Numbered from the stretch's first letter, positions 1 to 14,100 are shown. The stretch is DNA of 64,000 nt from Sclerurus mexicanus (GCA_013396755.1 VWZF01006010.1:434001-498000), one strand, 5' to 3'. Translations and numbers: made by a program. The notes: generated by a model from the letters alone, not told the origin.

Positions 1-194
1 AAAATGTTTCTGTTAAATATGCGCTCAGCATGTTTGCTTAATACTAAAATACACCAAGCTGACCCAAGATGTAGTACAGTAACAAATATATACCCTTGAG
101 AGTTACTTAAAAGTTGTAAGCTTTTTACTTCATGTTATTTTCACTTTGATTGGTCTTTCCATAGCAAAAAACACAGTAAAATCAAATCAAAGAG

Positions 195-200
195 TTTATT
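195..200 (-). terminator. Possible distal poly(A) signal (AATAAA)
   Basis: A second canonical AATAAA on the gene strand, about 1.7 kb after the stop. Weak evidence without transcript data. Confidence 0.2.
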
Positions 201-1265
201 TGCATAGAAAATAGTAAAAATAGCACCACTGAGAGCTACACAGTAAAGACTTTAACTCTGGCATTTGAACATGTTATTTAATTTCATTTTTCAGTAATGC
301 AGAGACAAATTTTATCTGCCTAGTGAGAAAAAGGCTCCAAGTCAGGCAATTGGTTATGTCTGGGCTTTAGCCTCAGGGTCTGACTCTGGGCTGGTTATTG
401 GCAGCTGTGGCTTCTGCTTGGGTTAGCCAGTTTGGAAGCACCATGCCATATGGTGAACGTGTCAGCAAGGCAGTGTGCCTCTTTTCTGCCTCCAAAAGAG
501 CAGATGAGATTCCCAAACACATTCAGCACTTAGTGCTTGTGTCAGGTCCATTACTCTGATCTCTCACTACAAACTGCTTTGTGCAGAAGATGTTTGAGAA
601 TGCAGCTGCCCTGCTGGCTGGCACACATATCCAAGGCCTGATCACCTCTCAGATCCACATTTTGTGGGTGGGCACGTCTTGGTCAGAGGGTTTATCTCAC
701 AAATGACCTGTTGTGAAGGTCTTTTCAGACTCCATTCCCTCTTTACTCTGACTTGGCATTCTCAGGTTGATTTTGGCAATCAGTTGATAGGGGAGAAGGG
801 CCAGCGTCTGACTTGTTGCTTTTGTCCTCAAACATGCTTTCCTCCATGTTTCTGAACACCTCTTTGCTCTGATCCTTTTATCAGAGATCAACATCCTCCT
901 CGACCAGCCTGCAACTACGCACCTACCCTCTAAATAACACAACTTGCCAAGTTATTGTCATAGTGGGTCATCCAAAACAGCTGGGTCAGAATTGGCTCCA
1001 TGAGGTTTTCAATGAGAGGACTTTCTATGCTGCTCTGGCTGATTTTTGGGTGAAGCAGTGATAGGGAGTTGTGCATTCACTGACAATGCACATGGCATTC
1101 GGCATCCCTGAGCTGACAGAGGACAGTATCAAAGACTTTTGCAGAGGCATCTCCCTGACAGAGGGAAGTAATCTGCATCTGTTAGAACCAAATTCTCTGA
1201 GGAGAGTAGTTCTTGCACAGAGAGCAGAAGGGAGGTCTAGATCATCTCTGTGGTCTCTTCAGTCC

Positions 1266-1271
1266 TTTATT
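1266..1271 (-). terminator. Possible poly(A) signal (AATAAA)
   Basis: Canonical AATAAA on the gene strand about 650 nt after the stop, with pyrimidine/GT-containing sequence (CTTCTGCTCTCTGTG) some 40 nt beyond. It is the best of the candidates by motif alone. Confidence 0.35.
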
Positions 1272-1701
1272 CTGAGATCCCACATGACTCCATAAAAAGC
1301 AGCTCCTACGGGATATAGATTTACTTATCAGCAAAAGAATGTTAAATTTAACAGGGATTTTCTGGAAAGCACACACTGGCTTTTCAAAACAGCCTGTCCA
1401 TTATGAGTTGCATGTACTGGAGACCTCTTTTCCAGCTTTGGCATGGCTTTACCTTCCTCCCCTCCATGTGGAAGGCAGATATCACCAACAATCCTGTGAT
1501 CAGCCTGTGTCTCACAGTTAATGCCCCAGGCTGCAGGATTTGATTTCAGTTTAAAGGGTGAGGGATAATGCTTTGGAAAGGATTAATCAGATAACAGACA
1601 AAAAATTTGGCATTGGAATGGTTTTGCATAAACAGCTACAAAATGCATTGATATTATATGCTCTTCAAAAGAGGGAAAAACAACCTACTTATTTGTAATG
1701 T

Positions 1702-1707
1702 TTTAAT
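1702..1707 (-). terminator. Possible poly(A) signal (ATTAAA)
   Basis: ATTAAA on the gene strand, about 215 nt after the stop. It would give a short 3' UTR. The hexamer is seen; its use is inferred. Confidence 0.25.
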
Positions 1708-1920
1708 ATGCCCTGATGTTGCAGAAAACAAAAATAAGTTCACATATCACATCAAAGATAATAATAATTATAATTCATAAAAATAATCTGACCGACCGGC
1801 AGCATTTGTTGGCTTTAGAAGGCCTCCTGCAAAAGAAACACAGTTGAAGACATCTGAGAGCTCTTGGCAGGTGTGATGAATTCAAGTTTTAAAAACAAGT
1901 CTGGGGGTGCTCCCTGCATG

Positions 1921-2108
1921 CTAGGGCCCTTTGACATTGCTGGGTCGGGCAGCCAGGCTTGCATAGTAAGCACACTGAGAGGGGTCACACTGTCCATTAG
2001 CTCCCGGAGGTCCCTGTGCACCTGCGGGACCAGGAACACCAGCTTCACCTTGAGGGCCGGGTGGTCCTGGCATCCCATCTTTGGCATAACCAGGCTCCCC
2101 TGGGAGGC
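1921..2108 (-). CDS. COL22A1: COL22A1 terminal coding exon w37 (188 bp, COL1 end and NC1)
   Basis: It encodes LPGEPGYAKDGMPGPPG (GYAKDG is the second COL1 imperfection), more triplets to GPPGANG, then QCDPSQCAYYASLAARP and SNVKGP, with TAG at 1921-1923. The two cysteines four residues apart at the helix end are the FACIT interchain disulphide site. The 22-residue NC1 from the first Cys is very short. Acceptor TTTCTATTTTAG. The intron before it (2109-3058) shows nothing recognisable. Confidence 0.95.
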
Positions 2109-5100
2109 CTAAAATAGAAAAAAAATGCCCTTGGTGAGTGACATCCCCAGGGTGCAGTACTCAGCAGTTTAACGTCACAGGAGGCGGCTTTGCTGCCAAA
2201 CCGGGATGCAGATATCAGCTCCCACAGATTTGGGTTTGGCTAGGATGTATCTCAAGCATATGACCAGTGTGTCTCCTCTGAAGGAAAGATTTCCACTTCC
2301 TCTCGCATTCTTGGGATGCACAGCTCTGTTATGGTTGCTCTTCCTCTATCACCATGATAAAGTTGTGAAGCTTCAGGAGACAACTAATGACATATAGTTC
2401 TCACACAAAGGAGGTGGGGATTGAAAAGCTGGAGGCAAGAGCCAGCTGCGGGAGGTATCTCATCTGTTTGAAGCATAGTGGATCCATTGTTATTTGAAGG
2501 CAATGCAGGACCAGTATGCCAAATGCAGACCATGGGGTTACGAAGGCTTCCCATAGTTTCTTCCCCCAGAAATCTGAGTGAAGGCAAAACTGATCAATGA
2601 CTCCTAATTTCAGATTGCAAAAAACTATATTTGCTGCTGCTTTGTCAGTAACAGTAAAGCAGAAGCTGCATGTGCAAGGCACAGGTGTTCAATATGACCT
2701 TTTATAACACCTGAAGCTGCCTGAATCTCTGGGTGCAGCCTGGTCACAAGACTCTGCCAAGGACAGAGAAGACACTTCACAGTGTATCTAATAATTAAAG
2801 CTTTACTTTGGATTTTACCCAAAGGTCAGTTAACTTATCTGTAACTGGGATGGATCATTATACTTGTCCCTCAGTCTGAGCAAATAAAGGTGGCCAGGTA
2901 TGATGCTAGTGACATACTTCTTCCCTTTGAGCCGCTTTCTACAGAAACCACATGTGCTGTATTTGTGTTATCCTGATCATCTATCTAATATGGCAGAGAC
3001 CTGTGTCCTTGTAGTGGTTTTGAGTGATGTGTTTTGAGGGGTGTTCTGAATAACACACCTGGAATTCCTGGAGGACCTACTTCCCCTCGTTGGCCAATGC
3101 CAGTGTCTCCTTTCTCACCCTTTGCTCCTCTTTCTCCTGTAGAGAGGGAAAGAAAAATAATGAGCTGATGAGCATGGTCTACAGAACTAAAAACTACTAC
3201 TATAGGTCTTTTATCCACACTGAAGCCAATATATTTGGTAAAAATAGTTCCTAATTGTGATCAATTTGCTGAGATGAGACATTAAGTGGGAACAAAGACA
3301 TCCCACTCCAGTTCTGGCCAGAGGTGGAACATACCAACAACTGCTGGTCATATTCAGTACCTCTGGTTCAACATACTGAGGTCACTTCTAACACCTGCAT
3401 TTTGAGGACTTACTTATATGCTTCTAAAAGGAGAGACAGATGCCAAAGTGGAGCAGACACATGCTTTATTGGACTGCCCAAACACACCCAATTTTCACTC
3501 ACCTTTGGGACCAATGGGTCCAGGTGGCCCTTCAGACCCAGTTTGTCCTGGCCGGCCAGGCTCTCCTGGAGGACCAGTTCTTCCTGGGAGTCCTTCCTTC
3601 CCAGGGGGACCAGGAGGTCCTGGTCTGCCATGGGATGCTTTTACCTGTGCAGGCTGTATCTGAGCCAGGAGATAGGTTAACTTTGCTGTGAAGAGAGAGA
3701 AATGGGTTTGTTAGACTAGAAGGACTGTGCTCCAAGAGATGGAGGACCACTCATTTGTTGTCCCCACATAGTCCTTTTCCACAACCCATGACTGTGACTC
3801 CCTAATACTCTCTAAATTATTTAAATCTAATTTCTCAGTAGCTTTAGTTTTATCCTAAATTTTTCTGCCATCCTCTACTCCTTGTCCTCCAAAGATCTGA
3901 AATGTCCCTTCCTTTAGCTGTACAGCTGGTGGATTTCTGTGAAACTGGGATCATTGCTGCTCTGAAAAGAGCCTTTTTCTACTGCTTCTGTTACCAGAGT
4001 GAGATGCTACATGGTTAGTCTGTAGGGAGAAAGCTTACTTTTCATGTTCTGGGCTGTTACACAGGTGGAGTTACACTCAGGGGTACATCTACCCATCTCT
4101 GGCTATGAAAACAGAAGCTGTAACTAAGCTCTCTGCAACAGCATATTCTTCAATTTCCAAGCAGGCACAGAGTTAACTTTCTTAACAGCGGCTGGTATGG
4201 GACTATGTTTTCAACTTGTGCTGAACACAGGGTTGATAATACAGAGATGTTTTTGTTATTGCTAAGCAGGGCTTACATAGAGCCAAGGCCTTTTCTGCTT
4301 TTTGTAGTGCCACACTGGCAAGGATGTTGGGGGTGCATGGGAGGTTGTGAGGAAACACAGCTGAGACAGGTGACCCAAAGTGACCAAAGGGATGTTTCAT
4401 ACCATATGACATCATGTTCAGTCTATAAAGTGGGAGGAAGAAAGAGGAAGAGGGGGGATGTTTGGAGTGGTAGCATTTGTCTTCCCAAGTCACCTCTATG
4501 TGTGATGGGGCCCTGCTCTCCTGGAGATAGCTGAACACCTGCCTGACCATGGGAAGTGGTAAAGGAATCCCTTGTTTTGTTTTACTTGTGTGAGCAACTT
4601 GATTTCCCTATTAAACTGTCTTTATATTAACCCACAAGTTTTCCAGCTTGTACCGTTCTGATTTACTCCCTTATCATGCTGGTGGGGGAGTGAGTGAGCA
4701 GCTGCATGGGGTTTGGTTGCTGTCTGGGATTACACCACGGAAACAACCTAGAGAGCTCTTAAAACATACTCAGCATCACATAAACTTCCTACAGAATAGA
4801 AGGAAAAGAGTTTTCTATCTTCTCTTCATTGATTCTAAATCTCAAATACTTTGAGGTTGGCATGGATATTGAGGATTGAGAGTGTGTAAATAAAATCCGT
4901 GAAATAAATCACTACATTGAACCTTGATTTTTAGCACGGAGGAAAATGTCTGCAGCTACGTGCCAGCTGCTTCAAGAACTGTGTGAGAAACATTACAGCT
5001 CTGCAGCTCACTGTTGATGGGGTCAGTAGCATCTGCAATTCATGTATTCCAGAGAAACAGCAGCCCACGTCCACTCCAGCCTCTCTTCTCATACTGATGA

Positions 5101-8100
5101 ATATCAAATGTCAGGCAGACATCAGGAACATTTCTTCTCCAGATTGGACCTCAAAAGCAAGTTTACATCCTACTCTGATTACTATGTGCTTTTGCTGGGA
5201 ACATCAAAGCTTGGGAACCAGTAAAGCACATTTCATTTTACACATTTGTCCTTCCAGGCAAGCTTGGTGCAATATTACCTTCCATAAGCAGGAGATGTTC
5301 AGGTGCCAGCACAGCTATGGAAAGCACCTTTTGTACTCTCAGATACATCTCCTGGCTTCCTGAAAATGATTACTCACCATCCAGCTGCTTGGCTAGCTCC
5401 TCTTGGATGAGCCTTCTCAAAGTCTCTAGAGATGGGGGTTCCCCCTAAGAGTCAGAATCACAGCTATGAGACAATAATCACAGCCAGGGGATCAGATAGT
5501 GATAGGACAAAGGGGAAAGGTTTTAAAGTAAAAGGGGAAAAATTTAGATTGGGTGTTAAGAAGAAATTCTTTATTGTGAGGGTGGTGAGGCACTGGAACA
5601 GATTGTCCAGAGAAGCTGTGGATGGAAGTGTTCAAGGGCATGTTGTGTGAAGTTTGGAGCAACCTGTTCTAGTGGGTGGCATTGCTGCCCATGGTGGAGG
5701 GTGTTGGAATTAGATGATCTTTAAGGTCCCTTCCAACCCAAAACATTCTGTGGTTCTATGATACGTTAAACCCTCCACAAAGGGTTTAGCAGGTGGTATT
5801 TCATCACCCACAGCATACACAGGGCTGCAGGGTCCACCTGAAAGAAGAATATAAAGGAATTCAAAACAGAATCACAGGATCGATTAGGCTGGAAAATACC
5901 TCTGAGATCATCAACCAACCTTTAACTGAACATCATTATATCAACTAGACTATGGTACTAAGTGCCATGTCTAGCCTTTCCTTAAATACCTCCAGGGATG
6001 ATGACTCCACCATTGTCCTGGGCAGCCCATTCCAATATCTAATCACCCTTTCTGTGAAGAAATTCTTCCTAGTGTCCAACCTAAAACCTCCCCTGGTGCA
6101 GCTTAAGACTGTGCCCTCTTGTTCTACTGCTCGTTGCCTGGGAGAAGAGCCCAATCCCCACCTGGCTACAACCTCCTGCCAGGAAGTTGTAGAGTGATAA
6201 GGTCTTCCCTGAGCCTCCTCTTCTCCAGGCTAAACAACTCCAGCTCCCCAGGTCCTTTTTCACCAGACCACTTCCCAGACGCTCTGTCCCCAGCTTGCAG
6301 TAACACTGCACGTGGTTGTTGTGGCCAAAGTGTACGACTCAGCACTTCGTCTTGTTGAACCTCCTGTCATTGGTCTTGGCCCATCCATCCAGCCTGTGCA
6401 GACCCCTCTGCAGAGGCTTCCTACCCTCCAGCAGATCAGCACTGCCACCTGTGTCACCTGAGACTTTACCAATGGTAGAATCAATCCCTTCATCCAGCTC
6501 ATCAATAAAGATATTAAACAGGACTTGGCCCAACGCTGATCCCCGGGGGGCACCACTAATGACTGGACACCAACTGGATGTAGCATCATTTTCCAGGCTC
6601 AGCCATCCAACCAGTTCCTAACCCAGAAAAGTTCACCTGTCCAAGCTGTGGGCTTCCAGCTTTTCCAGGAGTGTGCTGTGGGAGATGGTGTCAAAGGCAT
6701 CCACAGTTTCCAACCTGCTGGCAAACAGGGGCTCAACAGTGTAAGCTGGTCTGAGGGCATAGTTGGAACACTGTTCCCATCTCCTTCCTAGAGAAAATCT
6801 CATTCCTCCTTCCTATACACTCATAGGATAAGTAGTAGAAATTGCATCAGGAGACATCCTCTGCCCGACTAGATCACAGCAGAGATCTCACGTCCTTTTT
6901 CATCGTGGCACATTTCCTTGCAGAGAGATGCACATGTGCCCCCAGGGTAGTAACTACGGGTACCTGGACTCACTAAAAACACTCCGACTGGATGCATCGC
7001 CTGCCAACAGGCCTTATCTCAGGAAACAGAAGCCAGTTTATGCATATGATACCTATTCTTCCAAACCAGTACAAGGTTCTGCCTGATTTCAGGCTGTTGG
7101 AGAGAGACAGGGGATGTGGCTTCCTGGCCTTGGCCCCCTACCCAGCCCCAAAGGCACAGTATCTTTCATCCCTCCTCCCAGCTCTTCTGTGTGAATTTGC
7201 TGTTCTACAGATGTAATAGCTGTCAAAACTCAAAGAGATGTGAACAACAACTCTGGATGATGCAACTGAAAAAATTATGAAAGATTTTTGTTAAGTGGAA
7301 GGAGAATTTTTTAGGTTATGGCTTCCCAAGTACATTAAAAAAAAAAAGAAAAAAAAAGAAAAAAAAAGAAAAAAAAAGAAAAAAAAAGAAAAAAAAAGAA
7401 AAGGTGGGGTTTTAGGGTAACCAATCTCTTGTCTTTGCATGAACTCAAAAGAAAAAACATAGTTACATTTAAAATATAAACCATTTTCAAGCCATAAGAT
7501 CAAATGTTTTCCTTAGTAAATCAGAAAGTGAGATGTTTCACTTGAAATATACTTTGCAGTTTTGGGCTAAAATTATTCTTTGAATTTCTGTCAGTTGTGA
7601 AAATACTTCTGGTCAATCTAAAACCTGCATTCTTTTGTCTCAGATACTTGCATTAAAGTGTTGCTTTTCCCACACACCTATCCTTCTAACATACAAGGAT
7701 GTAGTTTGTGTCCTCTTTATGAAAACCTAGTGAGCTCTTCTGAATCAGAAGTTACACTTCATTAAAAAATTGAGGTTTTATTAAATAGCTAAGTGACATT
7801 TCAATTTTAATCAATAACACTGCTGGTAAGTATAGAGTTGATCTATTCGCTGCCTCTTTCTCAAGACAGATTTTGCATGAGAAAAAGTTGTGTTCCTTGG
7901 TGACAATAGAAACAATTTTGTCATTAAGTACTAACCATTTGTGATGGCTCTTAGTGAATATCCCAGTAAGAAACACAATTGTTGAACATACTTTGAAGCT
8001 TTTCAAATTATCTTTTCAAGTTTTAACCCTATTAGTTGCATTCAGCCTCCACAACCATCACTTGATTTCATCAATTCTCTGTATTGTTGAGAAACACAAA

Positions 8101-11100
8101 GAAATAGTTTCTCTAAAATTTACTCAGCTTTTATATTAGAGATTATTTCACTGTTTATTCTCTTCTGAGGTGAACTCAAATTCATCCTCAGGATGGGCAT
8201 GGTGGTTTCACCGATATTGGTAGTTTTTCTCATTCTGATACACACACCACCCTCAGGCATTCTCAGTAGTGAGATTGTTTCCCATTAGGGGAATAAAAAA
8301 AAAAAAAGAGAATATTAAACAAAAATAGTATTTCATGAATTCTGATGAGCTGTCTCCAGGATTTCCAGGAATAGAGCAGTGACCTTTCCAGGGCTCAGCA
8401 TTTTGTCTCTCCTAACAACCAGGGCAGAGGAAGGCGTTAATCCTCCACATAAAATTCTCCACATTATTGCTCTAATACAAAGAATTTTTTTCAGACTCCA
8501 GTGCTGTGGCCACAGTCATAGGACCTGATTTAGGCATTTAGGGGTAAGAGGCATCAGTGACTGGCTGCCCTTGCTATGGGTCTGGATTGCTCAGCTCCCT
8601 GAGTACAATTCAACACCCCCACAATGCTTCCTCGTTCCCCATCCCTGAAAGTGTTCAAGGCCAGGTTGGATAGGGTTTTGAGTAACCTGGTCTACTGGAA
8701 GGTGTCCCTGCCCATGGCAGGGGGGTTGGAACTTGATGCTCTTTAACGTTCTTTCCAATCCAAACCATTCTGATTCCCTGAGATGTGCTATAGCTCCCCT
8801 TATTGTGCATCAAGAGATAAAAGCTCTGACTCCCCATTATAACACACTCTTGCTGTAATTTCTGTCGACCCCAATATAACCTGAGGGACATCTCTCATCT
8901 TTCACTGCAACAGTGAAAAAGTACAAGGCCCTTCTCTGGCAGTCTTACCCTTGGTCCTGGAAATCCTGGCTGTCCCGGAGGACCAGGAGGTCCAACTTGC
9001 CCAGTGTCACCTGGGGGTCCGTGGGGACCCATCAGTCCTGGATGGCCCTTATGACCAGGTATCCCAGGATCACCTGGAGGGCCCGTTTCTCCTTGGGGGC
9101 CTTTTTCTCCTTTGATGCCAGGCTCGCCCTAAGTGAAAAGAGAGACATTGCCACCACAAAATAAGAGGCAAAATTCTGCTTTCCAAATGCAACAAAACAC
9201 TAAGAGCTGAGCTGGCAAAATTACTAAATACAACATCTGGTGCACTACAAATGATCCACAAATTATTACTGATGGAGAATGATTAAAGAGAGAACTGGGA
9301 GATTGGGAAGCACAGGCCATGTTTCACTCTTGAATGACCCCTACCCCCAGCCCCTAACTCAAAATAGCTCTCTTTATTTCAACATAATGAAATAATTAAT
9401 GATATTCTCCAACATACCCTCTCTCCTTTGGAGCCAATTTCACCCTGTTTCCCTGGTATGCCCTGTAACAAAATAAAGGTAAACATAAAAGAGTTATTTA
9501 TAATAACAGTAAATTATAAAACACATACCTCTGCAATGATTTTTGTGAGTTGAGGAAAATTTATTATCCTGATGGTCCCACAGCTTCCTCAGAGGTCCCC
9601 ACTTGCTCTCAATTATCAACAATTCAAGAAAAAAAGAAGCATGGCAAGCAGGTCAAGGGAGGTGACGGTCCCCCTCTACTCCACTCTGGTAAGACCCCAC
9701 CTGAAGTAGTGTATCCAGCTCTGGTGCCATCTACATAAGGAGGTGAACCTGTTGGACCAAGTCCAAAGGAGGCCATAAAGATGCTCCAAGGGCTGAAGCC
9801 CCTCTGCTGTGGAGACAGGCTGGGAGAGCTTGGGGTGTTCAGCCCAGAGAAGGGAAGAAGGCTCCAGGGTGGGGTTATAAGAAAGATGGGAACAAACATT
9901 TTATCAGGGACTGTAGTGACAGGACAAGGCGTAATGCCTTCACAATGAAAGAGGGTAGGATATTTGGAAGAAATTCTTCACTATAAGGGTGATGAGGCAC
10001 TGGAACAGGTTGCCCAGAGAAGCTGTGGCTGCCCCATCCTTGGAAGTGTTCAAGGCCAGGTTGGATGGGGTTCTGAGGAACATAGTCTAGTGGAAGGTGT
10101 CCCTGCCCATGGCAGAGGGGCTGGAACGAGATGACCTTTAAGGTCCCTTCCAAACCAAAGCATTTGTTGAGACCCAGATATCACCCTTGATGTTTTTACC
10201 CAAGACACCAGCCCTATTTTGAAACAACTGGAAATTTAACTCACCTCTTTCCCAGGGGGACCTTTCTCTCCTGGCTCTCCCTAAGATACACAGAAAGTGA
10301 ATTTAGCAGCTCACTGGAAGGAGTTGGAAGAAAGACTCTACCTAATAACCTTAAGCCTTGCTTTCTGTTAAGATTACAACTCCTCTTCTACACAGCAGCA
10401 GGTTTGGATTGATTTATCCTTGACATTGGTTAGGCCTGGAAAAACACATCCTACTATCTATAAAACAATTTTTAGTAATGTTGCATCCCATGTAAATGTA
10501 AATAACAGGAAATAATTTCTAATAAACCAGCTGAGAGAAGGACAGATATTTCTAAAAGTGCGTTTCTGTTTTCAGTATTTTTTCCCTTTTTCTTACCAAC
10601 ACTGCACAAAACTTCATATACTTTATATGGTCTGGTTTAACTTAAACAGCACCAGTATCATAACATTCTAAAGATATGTCACACAAATTTTGTAGGTAGA
10701 AGTACCATCTTCTATTACACCAACTGAAATAGACATACAGAGCCAGTGATAAAGGAATTTCAAGCCTGAAATCTTGCCTATCTTTCAGAACCATATTAAA
10801 TAATCTCAATTTGAACAAATACCCTATTAGAATTTTTCCTATATATTTTTCAAATTATTTCCACTGCATTTATAATGTGATAATTGAACAATACAGTTTG
10901 CATTTTACCATTTCAGTGAAAAAATATCACTGCAGTCCTGAAGTGCAGGTAAAACAAAGCAAACATTAATCTAGTTATATCTGAAATTCTGCCCACTTTC
11001 CCACATCATGAATGGAAAGAGTGACCTTTGTAGCCCATTTTCAACCAACACACATGATCATATCTGTAACATGTGCATGCAGGTGGTGTTTACCCCATAA

Positions 11101-14100
11101 CCTGGAAACATAACACGTTGGGCAGTGCTAGCAGTTATACACATATCCATGAGTAATGGAACTAACCACACATGCTTGATCACATCAGCTCCTAATCAGG
11201 CAGCATCAGACTCACTTGGGTATTCCTTAGGGCCACTTCAGTTTGAAATGGCCACTATGTTTGCTGCTTTAAATAAATTTTCCAGGGAAATATTTCTTTC
11301 TCCTATTTCATCATGAAACTCCCTTTCAAATTATAAGATAAAATAAAATATAAAAAAGATACAGACAGAAAAAAGAAACATTCTTTGGAAGATTCAGCTC
11401 TGCTAGTCACATCTTTTAAAATTCATTTTTCCCAGAATAGATCTAGAAATGAAAATATTTAACCAGCATTCACCTTTTCCATCCTTCCAATGGAATTTAA
11501 CATGTTTTTCTCACTTTTGAAGATCTAAAGATACTGGGTTTTGAGGCTGTAATATTTGCATGTGCATAGGTATTATTCTAGATCCCTTTGGGAGATACAC
11601 GAATGCTTTAATTTCAATATACTTCTGTTGCTGGCAACAAAGGAATTTTCCTCAGAATAGCAAATATCAGAAATACCTGTATCATTATCACTTATAATTT
11701 CCCTATTTAGTCCATCTGGGTTCATGCAGAGAGATAATTTGAAAACTTACCCCATACCTATATTAAGAAGACTATTGAACCATGCACACATTATTAGGGC
11801 TGACTGACATGTACCAGCTCCATGAGATTATGGATGTTCATTCACATGAAAAATGGTATTATTGCAGTCCAGTTTACTTTGGAAGTGAATTTATAAGGCT
11901 TCTGGATTTGTCAGAGCTCCTGCTTATGTTTTTTTATCTAATTGAAGACAATCATGTCCCATCTTTATCAGTCCAATATTTAAAAGTGGGTAACAAAGAG
12001 GGTCTAATCCATTCTGAGACATACTTACAGGTGGTCCTCGGGGTCCTATGAAGCCAGGGAGTCCTGGGCTGCCAGTTTCTCCTTTATTTCCTTTAGGACC
12101 CTTAGGATAGAAATGAGACAGACGCTGGCAGCCCTTTCTCCAACATCCATTTTCTAGAGCATGCATTTACATTTACACTGCAACTGGGAAATTTCACTGT
12201 AGCAGCAGGGCTCCTAATACTGACAAGGGAAGGCAGAACAAAGTAATTTAGAAAAGCAGGTTGCAAATACCATGGTTGCATTCTTAATAATCTATGTGGG
12301 ATCCCTGGGAGAAGATGAAAAGGAAAAGACAATTATAGCAGGGACAGGAGGTGTGTTCCGTGGTTATTCTGGTGTCACATGGTTCATAAGGGGGTTGAGA
12401 GTGGAAATGCAGTGATGGGTGATGACATGGAAACAGTGCAGGTGGTCACACTGTTCAAATCCAAAAACACAACCCACAGACAGCTACAGAGCTGCTCTTC
12501 TGCCTTTATTTCCAGATTCAATTTATAAAATGTCTGCTTTTCACTTATCTCTTGTGATACTCCGTCAAACTATCCCTTTTTCCTACAGATCAGGGCAGTT
12601 TAAATGACAGTTCATGATACGGAAACATTTCACAATCACTTTTTATATAGTTTTAAGTCTTATTTTAACCTTCTCTTTCACAACTTTGTTCCCTACCTTC
12701 TAATTCAAAACACAGCCTGTTTTCTTAGAGTAAAATTTATGTAGGGTGAATACCAGTGAGCCTGGCAGACACAAAGAATGTGGATTTTGGGTATGCAAGT
12801 AGTCCCGGAGACTTCAGGGGCTGGGCTGTGTTGCTGTGTGCAGGCTTAAACATGAGCACAGTGAATTGGGATGGGCACTGTCAAACAGCAGATGCAAAAG
12901 GAGAAGGCTCCTGGCAAGTTTTACCTTGTGATTACAAGTCAGCAATAGTGAAGGTTGAAAAAAACCCCACATTTACTGCCATAATAACCTTTCTCACATA
13001 TTTTTTTTTTATAAAAATATAAAATATTGCCCTGTCACACCACGTTGTGAAGGAAATTAGTGCACTTCAAAATAAATGGATTCATGTAGAGCTCAAAAAA
13101 ATAACCTTTATGAAAGGGAAAGGATTCATTTTAATGACAGAGAAGGATACTGATGAGATGACTGTCTGTTCTGCTGACCAACACTGCCTCATTGTTTCCC
13201 CTTTCTCATCCATCTGACTTTATCCTTTTTCAATCTCCTCTGTTATTTTTGGACTCTAAATCCTCTGGAGCAGAGGCTGCTGTGGTGCTGTGTTTGTGCA
13301 GGAAGCTGCCTGGTTAGTCCCTGGGTCACTTGCTGACGGTCTAGGTAATGTGATAACACTATGATGATTAAAAAATAATCCCCATTTGGCATTCACAAGG
13401 CATCCCAAAGCCACAGCAAGCTGGTGAAGATTCAGAAAGTAAAAAAAACAGTGATAGGAACTGGGAACAGGGGTGGGTGTAATGAAAACAAGAAACAAAG
13501 TTTGAAGTGGTAACAGTGAGGAACCTTGGGCTAAGAAGCAATGGCAGCAGTCTCAGGAAGGTAAGAACTCATGTCAAGGAGAAAAAAGCTGTGGCACTTA
13601 TTTTTTGATGTAGAAAGGCTGTGAGACTGCACCACACCTGTCCCACCTGTAACCTCTGAGTTATCACCTCCCCACACAGAAAGGTGATATTTGCTTTTCT
13701 GAGACATCCCTGCAGCAAAGCAATGACTGATCAGGGCACAAGTCTGTGGTGAGGCTGGGGTGGCTTTAAGATATTGCAAGAGCCACAGAAAATGAAGTCC
13801 TACTGCATTTTTTCAGATTCCTCCTGCTCTGCCTTTGTTTCCCTCTGAATCCAGCAGCCCAGCAAGCTGTACTGTCTCCATGGGCAAGGAAAGGGAAGAG
13901 CCTTGCATTGCAATTGATGGTGCTGGACACAACAGTATATTTGCATGGATTTGCTGAATTCTGGATAGTTTTCAGCAGTAGAACAGAGTAAAAAAAAAAA
14001 AAAAAAAAAAAAAACAACAAAGCACTAGCTCCTCACTGTCCTTACAGCTCTTCATTACCAAGCTGTTCTTTCCCCACAGGATGGCCTCAGGGGAGTTTCA

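Larger units (their letters stand above)
1..1920 (-). other. COL22A1: COL22A1 3' UTR and downstream flank
   Basis: The stretch after the stop codon on the minus strand contains no exon, gene or repeat I recognise. How much of it is transcribed depends on which poly(A) signal is used. Several short open frames on both strands look like chance. Confidence 0.6.

Noticed and set aside
3418..3691. Gly/Pro-rich plus-strand open frames opposite exon w35
   Set aside because: Gly (GGN) and Pro (CCN) codons are complementary, so the antisense of a collagen exon also reads as Gly/Pro-rich. The splice sites fit only the minus strand. The same applies opposite w12 and other exons.
5770..5841. Possible extra exon after w33: TTCTTTCAG acceptor then a frame reading GPCSPVYAVGDEIPPA
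   Set aside because: That frame needs a phase-1 junction, but w33 ends in phase 0. The phase-0 frame reaches a stop without a good donor. w33 joins w34 directly in frame.
8345..8400. Collagen-like words (CCTGGAAATCCTGGAGACAG on the minus strand)
   Set aside because: Only two or three triplets, with no acceptor, donor or open reading around them.
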